Positions 47,338 to 58,381 of a stretch of 64,000 nucleotides of DNA are shown in pieces. Position 1 is the stretch's first letter; each line of letters starts with the position of its first letter. The notes beneath the pieces were generated by a model. The model saw nothing but the letters and a program-made list of their open reading frames with translations, ran no database searches and was not told the origin of the DNA. The translations under genes were made by a program, and so were the position numbers. Source of the stretch: Pisolithus tinctorius (Eukaryota; Basidiomycota; Agaricomycetes; Boletales; Pisolithaceae); the NCBI GenBank assembly GCA_024663395.1, contig JANFAH010000116.1:37739-101738 (forward strand), written 5' to 3'.

Positions 47338-48877
47338 TCACTTGGATCCAGTTTGCTGCTTTTGTCCATGATGCATTCTGCCTATCATGCCTACATGTGT
47401 TTTCAATGTCGTAATCCGTGTAGAGGGGCCAGGTGCTATGGTGCTGACAGTCTGACAAATCTTTGAAATATCACATACTAGGTGCATGATCCACCCTGCT
47501 GCTCTTTATTCAGTTCTACCACAGCATCTGACACTACCAATGCAGTATTTAGCCTCCTGATCATCACCCTGGCCTCTTCCAATTCCTTTCTTTCTGTTCA
47601 ATGGCTGGCATTTGTTCGGGTCAGGGTTCTACAGCCAAGAAGGAGCCTACATCATATGTAACACTCTCTGCCTTCTGCAAAACAGAGGGAGCATCGATAA
47701 TACGCATATGACTTCTGTGCCTGTTGGATCAGGTCACTGGTCATATGACTTTGTAGACCAGTTTCAACCTCCTGTCTCTGCCTGTTCTGTGCTTCTCTGA
47801 CCTCCTCCCACATACTCATCATAACCTCACCATTGCCCACCACACCACCCTCATTTCCCCTGCATATCGGAATGCACAGGACACACACCTGAATATCCTG
47901 CAGTGAGAGACCTGTCCCATTTAGGACTTCCTTTGTGATGTCCAGGGTCTGGTGCTTCCCTTTGCAAGTTTCTGTAAACAACTGCAGTGGAACCAATTTT
48001 TGCAGGTTCGACAATACCGTTGTTCAGCTTTGTCTGGGTTATATGGTTTTTCACAGACAGAGCAAGCATGGAAGGGGCCCTGATGGGGTGTAGTTTATGT
48101 CAGGAGTTTTTCAAAAATCGGTGTCATGCCATTCATCCATACCTGGATGACTTGTTTACCATGTGTGCTCATGGTCCACCGTGTATACATATCCTTTGGT
48201 CCTATCAAAGGACCAAAACACCTTTCTGCACTGAAAGATGTGATATCTGCTGGCGCTATGCTCTCCATGAGCTTCCAAGCTGTATACAAAATTCAGGGAT
48301 GACTTACACACGATGGCCTCTGGTTCAATGATGTCATTGTGGTCCGATAGAACCAGCTCATTGTTGCCAATGTATTTTCTCATGCTGTTTGTGAGTGAGT
48401 CAAAGGATACAAGGAACTCGACTAGCAGCCAGCTCACTTTTTGTCTCCTATATCGCTCCTGCTGTAGTACCACTGCACTTCAACCCATGCCTTCTGTACT
48501 TGCATGTCAGAAGGGTGGACACCCACATGGCACTGGAAGTCTCTTACATGACTTCTCTTCAACCGTTGGACTCTGATGTCCTTGATCACAGCATACCACA
48601 GGCTGCCATCGTCGCCATTTACAAAGATGCTAATTAAAGCTTCCATCAGCGAACGACATGCCCATCCAGTCTTTTCTTACTTATCACCTCTTTGGAAGGT
48701 GTGGGTCATGTGTTCTGGAACTTCCTCCCTTCCATCCAGGATGTCTTCACCTGCACCAGTGAGGTTCGTCACTGGCTGGATGAGCTTAAATGACTGCTAG
48801 GTGTCTAATCGAGACCTACCACTTAGCTTGGAGGATGATGGAAGGGAAAGAAAGGTCTTGTTGGATGGAGGGGCCAT
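47338..48877 (-). pseudogene. BAH-PHD-type chromatin reader, element copy B
   Basis: Read leftward from ATG 48877. Segments: FKLIQPVTNLTGAGEDILDG; then, after a GTAAGA intron, IFVNGDDGSLWYAVIKDIRV; then WVEVQWYYSRSDIGDKK and NELVLSDHNDIIEPEA. Together these read like a BAH domain. Next is a PHD-type finger: ACSVCEKPYNPDKAEQRYC, then RTCKNWFHCSC (C-x2-C, C-x2-C, H, C-x-C spacing). A coiled tail with RQRQEVETGL follows. BAH and PHD domains read histone marks, so the product probably acted on chromatin. Copy A shows that one C is missing near 47945, which shifts the frame after the finger. Domain calls are mine from motif spacing; the finger is the stronger of the two. Confidence 0.55.
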
Positions 48878-49028
48878 GTAGGGTTGGGAGGCGAAGTAAA
48901 AAGTCGGAGGGTAACCCGTGACGTCGCTTGCAATTCTCGGTTAGCCAGGGCGGACCCTGAAAAATTTTCTTTGGGTTTGGCGCGGCATTACGTGTTTGGG
49001 ATCGGCAAAGAACCAACATTCCACCGCC

Positions 49029-52000
49029 ATGGCACCCCAGACACGTTCCCAGAGAGCCCTCAGAGCTGCTTCCAATGCATCCTCCACTGATGAAAGTGAA
49101 ATCAGACTTGCATTTGACAATGTCATGAAGGCCATTTCTCCTCCATCTCATCATTCAGACTCAGCATGCTCTTCTCCTACTGTCCCCATCCTACAGCATA
49201 ATAATGGGTGGTCTCCTTGCCAGAGCAATGACTCCTCCAGAAGATCCAGAATCCTCTGTTGATGAGGATGAACTGAACCAGATATATGAGAAGTGCCAGG
49301 CCATGGTAAACCACTTGAGTGGGTCAGAAGAGGAGCATCAAAGCAATGCCTCTGACGATTCCTTTGTGAATGTGCATGGCCCATCAGTTGCACCATCAGC
49401 ATCCACCCCATCAGGACTCGAGTCAGGAGTCAGGGGCACCTTCTGTACGTGATATCATCAGTGAGTCTCTTCTGTACTCTTTCTCTCCATCTGCTTACTG
49501 ATCGCTTCTGAAAGTGTGTTCCATGGCCAGGCCTACCACATGGGTGAATGGCCTACCAGACCCTAGGGACACTCCGGCATGAAACTTGGATCGATGCCAG
49601 CATCCTCAACTTTCATCTCCTGTCCCAATGGTATGCTGTCCAGGGCAGGATGCATGTCCGCTATGCCGACTTGTTCTCTGTCATTCCATCTGTCAGTGGG
49701 GGCACCCATGCCTTACCAGATGCACAGGAGATTCAATTTTTTCGTCAACGCCATCTCTTCGATTCCCATCCTGCCGATCCATCTGTTCCCATTGCCTTTG
49801 TGGTCATGCAAAACAGTCACTTCTTTGTTGCAGTCTTTGACTATTGGTTGAACCTTGCATTCATCCTTGGAAGGCGCATCGAACGTGTCCCGGAAACCCC
49901 CCATCCCCACTATGACCCACTGCGCGATGACTGGAACACATGGAATGGCCCTTTCTACTGGACACGCATAGCATCTCTTCATGGATTCGATGCCATCGAC
50001 CCAACCCAAGTTGATGTGCAGGTGTACAATTGGTCACAGAACGGTTTCGACTGTGGGCCCATTGCATCCTTTGTCATGGAGTCACTCATGAGAGGAGGGC
50101 TATCTGGTGATGGCAGGCCTACCATCCACATCCCTCCAATTCCTTGTGGTCATCGTCTCCGCCTTAGAATGCTTGTCATGGTGAAGGAGGGCTGTCGAAG
50201 GTGCTGGGAGGACTATCGTTACTTGTCTACAACCACCCTTCCCCCTGGCCACATATGGACACAGTGGGATGACACCGAAGCCATCGGTGAAGACATCCTC
50301 ATGGATGTAGAAAACCAATCATCTGGAGAGCAACATGCTACCATCGTCCGTGAGTTGAATGTCATTGGGGCCAACTGCCTTCGCTGCCAAAGGGGGGATG
50401 ACTCCAGGCGACTGTAGTGAACCCTGATGTGCAGTCTGATGGTGACTTTCCGACTGACACTGAAGATGAAGGTGAAGACCATCGTTTGCCTCTGGATGCC
50501 AAGTCTCAGCGTCTCAGGGATCTCCTTCGGCGCTACCCTTATGTGAGCAGGGCCAGAGCCAGGGATCGACTTCCTCCTCGGGCTGCCCATGGTCACCGAG
50601 TCGAAGGGGAATCCACTCCAGATGATCCCCTTGAGATCATCCAGCGACGCAAGCATGTCAAGGACTGGTCAGCTGGAACGATGTACCGTTTCCCACGTCC
50701 AACTCCACCGGTATACCTCCCTGCATTACCAGGGTCAACGATGGAAGCGTTTCGATCGCAGGTTTGATGAGTATGAAGGAGGACCTGTCTTGGAAAGCTT
50801 GCACCAGGACCGCAACTGCAACTGAGATCGTGGAGGAGCCCTACTATCGGCCTGGGATGTGGACATCCTTTCGAGATTATGGCTATCGTCTGCTGAGTTC
50901 CTTCAACCAGATGTTCTACTTGGGTCCCCCCATCAGATTGTCAGACCATATCCTCCAAGTGGGTGTTCCAGCTAACTACCAGTCTTCTCATCAAATCGGC
51001 GACCATGTTACTGGTGAGTGCTCATATTCTGCCCTGGTGCCCTCTTCTGATCGCTTCATTACAGGAAATTACTCTCTTGCCCGGCAGGTGCCCCATCCAT
51101 CAAGAGTCCATGTGGATGATGTGGTCATACTGGGTGCCTCTCAGATGATCGAGATTGGCTCGAGCACCTCAGAACGTCTCAGTGAACACCTTTGTGAATG
51201 GGCGGCACGAGGATGGACGTCACATCTGCCTGGACCTGGAGCTGGATCACAAGTTGGTGACTCCAGAGGAGTTGGAAGTCACCGTGGACATCGACAGTCT
51301 CATATGGGTGACGCATTCCCTACAGTTCAACACACCGCTGCCCATCTACCTTGGTCCCATCATCGAGGAAAAGGCTCCTATGCACAAGCACAATCATGTG
51401 TATGTCGACATCCTCGTGCCTCAGTCAGAGGCAGATTCCAGTGCCATCGGAAGCCGTACCTGAATGGTTGACCATGGCATTTCCTCTGTGTGGAGTACCT
51501 CACACAGTCTTTGGTGCCTTGAGCAATGCTGCTGGCACCATGAATGTCTACATTTGCTTCCCCAGGATGATCCACAGGGATGAGATGACACACAAGCATG
51601 CCAATCGCATCCCAAAGGAGGTCCTCGACTTTTTCTGGGAGCATGTCCTACTTCCAGCGAATCCGTGCACATGCAGATGTTTCGAGTGCACCATACTGTC
51701 TCTCTCACTCTGAAGGAAGTGCAGTTCAAGGCACGAAAGGGTGGCAAAACCAAGAAGGCTGGTCGGCCAAAAGCGGTCCCCTTTTCTATGCAAGTGTTGA
51801 AGCAGATCCAGAAGACCATGGAAGGCAATCATCCGAGAGGACCCTTCACGATTTGCAAACTATGGTTCCTTCTTCTTCGTCCTGGAATGCAAGGGAATCA
51901 AGTTGTGGACGAAAACCACCCTGTCAGGAGCAGTTCAAACGCCGGTCCAAGCTCTCCTCCATGGACTTCCAGCTCTGGATTGGTCCCACATGGTAGACAG

Positions 52001-53791
52001 GGCCAATGGGGAGCTCTTGGTCGACTTGGGAATCAGCATTCACCCCACATGTGACGAAAAGCTTGTGGGATTGTGGAGACTGGATGCCCTGGAAGCTTCC
52101 TTTGGGGCAGGTGGATATTTGCGAGGAAATGCCCACCACACTTGCATGCTTGGACGGTATGGGGGGATCCAAGCAGAGATGTCACAGGAACGAGCGAGGC
52201 AAACTCACATCGCATTCAGAAGTGCTTATAATCTGGCCTACGAGGTGATCCGACCCAACTGACAACAGCCCCACCTTTGTCATGGACAAGGATGCTTATG
52301 CCCTGAACAACGACTTCATCGGGGAATGCATGCAGGCCATCAACATGTATTCTGGAGATGCAAAGAAGAGGTCATATGGGGTGCGAGACGAGTACAGGAT
52401 GAGTGGGGCTGCGGTGGAGCAGGCAATACTGGTGGTGCCACAAAGGGTGATGCATTTGCAAGCTCGATCATGCTCATATCTGATGCTTCCATCTTTGCAG
52501 ATGGAAGAGCTTTTAGCCTCCAATCCCATTCTCTGGATCCCGACCAAAGTCTGGTTGGAATTTATGGCTGGACGCATCAGGGCCCTCCAGTTGGCTCAGA
52601 TCTCTCTCAAGGAACTGGAACCGCCCAACCTTGGGATTCTGACTGGCATCATCTGCCACATGATTCGGTGCACGTCCACCACTGCAATAATCCTCGACTT
52701 CCATGTGAGAGAGTCCATGGCCCTTCTGCAGGTCTCCAGGGTGTGTGAGCGGTTGGGAATGTTCTTCCTTTTGGACCTAGACTTGCATCATGTCCCCCAT
52801 CTTCCAGAAGTTCAGGATCATGATGACCTGGAGGTGCTCAAGCTGATGGAGGGAAAGTTGAAGAGGGGTGATGGACGACCTGCCTGGCCAAGGATTCCCC
52901 CTCTGGATGAAGTGGAACAATTTCCCATTGGCAGCAGACCAACGTGGGCCAAATTGACAAGGACCATCCAACTGCAGCCTTGGTTGATCATGCAGGACTG
53001 GAAGTGGTCGGCCCAACTGTCCGGTCTGGGCGCCAGTGGTAGGGAAACTTTTCGTTCTGTTTACCTGTCAGCTTTGGATCCAGTTGGATGCGACTTGGCT
53101 GACAGGTTCAGAGGGAAAACCAGAGCCAACGTCTTTGGAAGATGCCATTCAGAGTTGGACTCTGAACCAGACCTTCAGGACGATACGTGCCTGCGAATTC
53201 AAGGCCTGCAATGCAGAAATAGCAGGGAGTGGAGGGGCTGGTCGCCGACAGTCAAGCTTTGCAGAGAGGGTCAACCTGTTTTTCCCAGGACCCACAGCAG
53301 GGACAACCTTCACGGAGGTCACCATGGAATGTCTTCTGGACGAAAGCCTGGCTATATTTGGGAGTATCACCAGGTGATGAAGAACAGGACACCCTCTGGA
53401 GGAGTTTGAGGTGCTGGACCACCTTGGCAGGATATTTTCTGTCCTTCAGACATTACCTGATGCGACCAAAGGGAGTGAAAAGAGTCCTGGGAAGACATGG
53501 TGGGTGGAGGGTGAGAAGGTGGTTCTGGTGACAAATCCCAAGTTCTACAAGATCGAGGGGATCTCCACCGAGAAGGAACAGCAACAGGCCAGGAGACGAG
53601 CATCTCGAGTGGTAAAGCCCAGGAATGCACTGCAAATGGAGCTCCTGGAGCATGCGGGATATGATGAACTGCTGGCTAGCAAGGCCCTCATCTTAGAAAG
53701 GCAGAGGCTGAAAGAGGCACAGACTAAGAAGTCATCAAAGGCAAAGAATGCTCGAAAGCCTCCAGCAAGAAGAGGCAAGGCCACCTCATAG
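49029..53791 (+). pseudogene. ULP1-like cysteine protease plus long unknown region, element copy B
   Basis: Starts MAPQTRSQRALRAASN. The protease-like domain is clear: in the frame beginning at 49548, NSHFFVAVFDYW places His at residue 91, and WSQNGFDCGPIASF places Gln at 164 and Cys at 169, the ULP1/SUMO-protease (C48) arrangement. Downstream an unknown region of about 1,000 codons contains VYICFPRMIHRDEMTHKHAN, FVMDKDAYALNNDFIGE, TKVWLEFMAGRIRALQLAQ and a basic coiled tail (QQQARRRASRV, KAKNARKPPARRG). Small indels (near 49180, 49400, 49545, 50410 and several after 50700) break the frame. ULP1-like domains are known in several transposon families, where they may act on SUMO-modified host proteins. 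The family of this element is not recognised. Confidence 0.65.
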
Positions 53792-54693
53792 AGGGAAGCA
53801 GAGGGATGGGGGGGGGGGGGGGGAAGGCAAGGATATGGGTACAGAGGGAGAAAGTGATGAATGCAATGTTGATATAGATTGTGGTTCCTGTTCCTGTGGA
53901 ACTGAATCCCAGTGTTGCCTAGTGTAGTCTGATCAGGTAGCAACATGTTTGGCATCTTGGGATGATACCTGGCCCCAAGGTGAACCCCCCTCTTCAGCTT
54001 CACTCCATCAAAACAATTCCAGATCAATCCAGCTGTCCATACCATGCCTGTGCCACTTGAATGACATGGCAGGACCATTTGGATCACACCAGAAAGGACC
54101 CTAAGTGTCATTCCCCTCCTCTTATCCTGTAAAGTTTAGGAAGCATGAAACCTTGTCAGGAATGGTTGTCCTGGAGGGCCTGAAAGTCACAACAGATGAT
54201 GACAATGGTTGCAGCATTCCTAGGTGTCAGAATATCCATGTAAGATATGTTACCCCCCCCCTCCCCATGTTCACTCCATCAAAACAATTTCAGAGATCGA
54301 TCTGGCTGTCTGAACCATGTCTACCCCATCTGTATGACATTACAAGACCATCAGAATTGTGTTACAAAGGTCCCCATATTTGTTTCATCGACATACCTGA
54401 TCCCCTCCTCATACCCCAGGGATGGCGATCCAGTAACATCAGGAGGGGGTGCCAGCTTGCCAGGGATGGATGTCCTGGGTGTTATCAATGCCACTGAAGA
54501 CAATGGAAATGATTTCCAGCCTCCCAGAAGTATTTCCAAAGAGATACCACTTTGTGGTCTGACCATACTTCTACCCCCTGTAGATTTTTTTTCTGACCGC
54601 CAATTTCATTCAAATTTCACCTGGGACATCCCAATGGACATATCTATCGACTCCCAGCATTATTTCCCCCAAATTATGGTCGGGAGTTTGTAA

Positions 54694-56278
54694 TTATAAT
54701 TTCCCCAGGGGCTGTATAGTTGGCATCAGACATCAGACCCCCTGGACAGGTCAGGCCCTGCTTACCCCACTTGCAACCGGTAGGGGTTCCCACTCTTTAC
54801 TGCTACCATCATCCTGTGAAAGACAGATACATCAGTGGCTGGTCAACAGACCTTGAACTGGTACTGACCTCGGTGGTTGTCGCCTTGCCTTTGCCCTTGG
54901 AAGCTTTGGGACCACGCTTTCTGGTCAGAATTTCCTTGGGTGGTGGCTATTGGATCAGAATCAAAAATAGGCGACCGGTCGCTTATTTGGACCAATAACA
55001 TACCATCTGTGCCCTAGTGGATCCTTTATGGGCCTTCTTCTGACGCTTGCTCTGTGACTTGAAATCATGTCATGTCAGCAATCACCATGGAATCCAAGTC
55101 AACAGTGAGTGCTTTACCACTGCCTCCGAGACCCCTCCAGTTTCCGTTCCTGCAGTCTCTTCCACTTCGTCCTGGTGTCCACGTTTCTACATTGATATCA
55201 GTTGTTAGTGACATGTACGTGCCTCGTGTGGACCCTGACCTACCTTGGAATTTTTCTTGGGGCTCTTCTTGCCACCACTCTTCTGCAATGGTCAGAAATG
55301 ATAAGCGACCGGTCGCTTATTTTTGGATGATGCCAACTTACCTGTTTGACAACCATCTTTCCCCCCTCTTCACCCTTGGGTGCAGTTGCCTATGAGGTGT
55401 CGACAAGAATAAGCGACTGGTCACTTGTTTATGGGTGATGTGAACTTACCTGTTCAACATCCATCTCTCCCCCTTCTTCACCCTCGGGTGCAATCGCCTA
55501 TGGGTGTCGACAAGAATAAGTGACTGGTCGCTTGTTTATGGGTGACATGAACTTACCTGTTCGACATCCATCTCTCCCCCTTCTTCACCCTCGGGTGCAG
55601 TCGCCTATGGGTGTCGACAAGAATAAGTGACCGGTTGCTTGTTTATGGGTGATATGAGCTTACCTGTTCGATGTCCATCACTCCCCCTTCTTCACCCTCG
55701 GGTGCAGTCGCCTATGGGTGTTGACAAGAATAAGCGACCGGTCGCTTGTTTATGGGTGACATGAACTTACCTGTTCAACGTCCATCTCTCCCCCTTCTTC
55801 ACCCTCAGGTGCAGTCGCCTATGGGTGTCGACAAGAATAAGCGACCGGTCACTTGTGGGAGGTGAGAAAGAAAAAAAAAAAAAACACACCTTTGTTGCCT
55901 TCCTCGCTGCTAACCTTTTGTGGGCAGCAGTAGACTGGGCATGTGAGAGATTGATGGCTGCAGCCACATCTGTTCCAGTGGAAACACCCTGAAAAGATGG
56001 TCAAAATAAGTGACCAGTCGCTTGTCAGAGGTTCCACATCACTTACAGTGGGTCTGGGGGCCTGGGAAAGTTGTGACATGACATGATACACATGCAAGTC
56101 AGTGTGGTTTCCTGGAGATGAGGTATGCCACAACTTACCTGGGGCACAGCAGTCCTTTTGCCAGACTTGCTGTTGTTGTTGTTGGACTGCAGGCAGGGGG
56201 AGAGAAATAAGCGACCGGTCGCTTATTTTTCCAATGACTTTGACTTACCTTGGTCTGATTTTGGTTGGTGCTGGACAT
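54694..56278 (-). CDS. Small basic/acidic nuclear-type protein with tandem repeated exons
   Basis: Starts MSSTNQNQTK at 56278. Exons include 56278-56249, 56186-56139, 56061-56047, 55988-55890, five 48-nt repeats (55818-55771, 55711-55664, 55604-55557, 55497-55450, 55389-55342), 55282-55244, about 55186-55120, 55051-55004, 54946-54869, 54813-54766 and 54711-54694. Nearly all introns are phase 0. Each repeated exon encodes a 16-residue acidic unit, ATAPEGEEGGEMDVEQ. Flanking exons are basic (KSGGKKSPKKNSK, KGKGKATTTE). No domain is recognised; the charge pattern suggests a chromatin or nucleic-acid partner. The last intron and exon overlap the end of the 8.6-kb element. The frame is open throughout, so the gene may be active. 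Confidence 0.6.
55391..55852 (-). repeat. 107-bp tandem exon-intron units
   Basis: Palindrome cores at 55413, 55520, 55627, 55734 and 55841 are spaced exactly 107 bp. Each unit is a 48-nt exon plus a 59-nt intron (GTAAGTTC donor, palindrome in the middle, CCCATAG acceptor). Confidence 0.9.
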
Positions 56279-57040
56279 GATTTTGTTATTTGTATCTGTT
56301 TGTACTTAATCCAAATGCAGTAGGCGGTGGTTCAAGTTCAAGATGCAAAAGTTACACAGCCACCAATCTGACCTTGGTATATACTTGTTTGTTGATTATA
56401 TAATGCTGTGACTTCCATATTTGGACATTAAATAATCAATCAGTGAACTATGTGAAAGTGGTGCTATTTATTGCTTATGTAATCAATTAAGTAAGCCATG
56501 CTGGCTTGGGTGTGCACCGAATGGTCATGGGCATGCCCCACGAAAAAAAAAATAGGTGACCGGTCACTTATCTTGGGTATGTATGCTGGCATTTTGGTTG
56601 TCATACCTGTCCAGAGTTGGACTGGCTCGTGTGTGCACCTCACAGTTGTTGGCATGCTCCATGGTCATAAGTGACTGGTCACTTATCTTGATACACCAGC
56701 ATTTTGGTTGATGCTTCTGACCAGAGCTGGTGTCCTTCCTGAAGAGAGGGACAAAGAGATGTGACACAAGGAGCAGAAACCAGTTATGAGCATCGTGATC
56801 ACAGTGTACTTTATGTGTCACGACAGTGCAAGTGGAGCGGCGAAACTCGCATCTGCTAGTGTTCATATACTGCTTGGCTGCTCGTGTAATCCTCTGATGA
56901 CCATATTTTCCAATCATGCAATGTTTTTTCCCATTCTACTGATGTCCCATGAACCAGCAATGGACAAGCGACCGGTCGCATGTCAAGCCAGGGCCCATGG
57001 CAATGGGTCTGGTGGTATGGCCACCCCACATACTTGCCAT
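56279..57040. other. Intergenic with three palindrome copies
   Basis: Between two minus-strand genes. It holds palindromes at 56556, 56671 and 56968. Minus-strand fragments such as KHCMIGKYGHQRITRAAKQY may be relics of further exons. The last 170 bp (56279-56450) is an upstream region that resembles 58165-58330, upstream of the next gene. Confidence 0.45.
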
Positions 57041-58164
57041 TCACCCTCCCTGATCTAGCTGTGAAGATGAAGGGGTTCCACTGTTGCCTGGTGGCACAGA
57101 TCAGCTATCGGTTGTGTGATTGCTGCAGTATGGTGATAGCAGTGTGCTCACCCCTTGTCTTTTCCCTGTAGCATCCCGTCGTAGTTTGTCTCTGACGATC
57201 TGAATGTCTATTACCTGCTTTCCGATGGCCTCGATGTCTGCAAGAGTTTCTGCAAGCTTCTGTAGACCTTCCTCTGATGGTTTCCACCCCACCAACTTCT
57301 CTTCCCCACCTTCCATGATGATCTGAGGACTCGAGTACAGTTTGGAGATGGTCATGTCCCATGCCCCAGTGATCACTTCCTGCCACTCCGGTGCCCAGGT
57401 GGCCAGATCTAATTTGGTTCGGCAAAACTGCAGTGATGCCTCTTTCTCGGCAATCGTAATGTCCAAGCACCTTGTACGAATCTTGATGACATATTCCCTA
57501 CCACAGTTGAACGATGGTCGCCGCTTGCGAAGGGAAGATGGGAGAGTCCCATTTGCTTTGTGCTCGTACAGTTCCCTCAGGTCTTCCTCCAGCAAGCAAG
57601 CCCGTGTAGTTACGAATCTCAGATCCTCCATGAGTGGCAGCAAGTACTCCATGTAATCCAAGTGGACAAACTTGACGACGTCATGGTGACTGCCTGCAAG
57701 CTGCAATTCAGCCACTTCATAGGTGGGCAGATCATATTTCTGTGGGCATCAAAGGTTGGGGTTGCTGTAGCTTTGAATGAATGATGATCCATCTCGAACT
57801 TACTGTGGATTTGGTGACAGGGCATGGTCCCAGCAACAATGGTGGCATGGTCTGTCAGTGTACGTGAGTCCTGTCCCTTTCATTTGAGTGAAACGTATGC
57901 TTACTTCATCCCCACTGCTGTCCTCATCCTTGCTGCCATCCAGCAATGGCCACATGGGTAGAAGGTTGCCTATTTGTGCCATGCTTTCATTTACTGCTGG
58001 GACTCCCTGCTCCTGCTGGTGGCTACCTGCATCTTGTGCCTTTTTGAGGACATTTCTCTACACCATTTGCAGCAAATAAGCAACCGGTCGCTTATTTGTG
58101 TGGCCTGGGATGGCCCAGCTGGTCGCAAGTCCATACATACCTTGGCATTTGTGTAGTTGGACAT
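57041..58164 (-). CDS. Unknown protein, 276 aa, five exons
   Basis: Exons 58164-58141, 58057-57905, 57851-57804, 57739-57152 and 57058-57041 all join in phase 0. The start MSNYTNAK resembles MSSTNQNQTK of the next gene, and both first exons are followed by a palindrome-bearing intron. The main exon is helical and charged: HLDYMEYLLPLMEDLRF, LEEDLRELYEHKANG, TWAPEWQEVITGAWDMTI and EEGLQKLAETLADIEAIGKQ. A coiled-coil or partner-binding role is plausible. No domain is recognised. The end LDQGG comes from a six-codon last exon and is the weakest part of the model. It lies 218 bp downstream of the helicase stop codon on the same strand. Confidence 0.55.
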
Positions 58165-58381
58165 GTCAACAGTGTTTGTACTTGTTTGCACCGTGTACTG
58201 ATTTAGCAGGTGGTGGTTGCAACTCAAGAAGCAAAATCTGCATAGCCACTCATCTGGCAGTGCTTATGCATGCCTCAGCTGCTTATCTAACCAATATATA
58301 TCCATATTTGTCAATTACATAATGTAACATCTTCTCACAAAAGTCCCTGGTTGCAAGCGACCAGTCGCTTGTTTTGGAGCG

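Larger units (their letters stand above)
46137..54721. mobile_element. 8.6-kb element, copy B (better preserved)
   Basis: Aligns with 8997-17591 from TGGTATATGATAAG to CTGTATAGTTG. It carries the same satellite array, BAH-PHD-type gene and ULP1-like gene. It keeps CG at most sites where copy A has TG or CA, but has its own small insertions and deletions (extra base near 49180, 49400, 49545; one base lost near 47945), so neither copy is intact. Confidence 0.85.
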
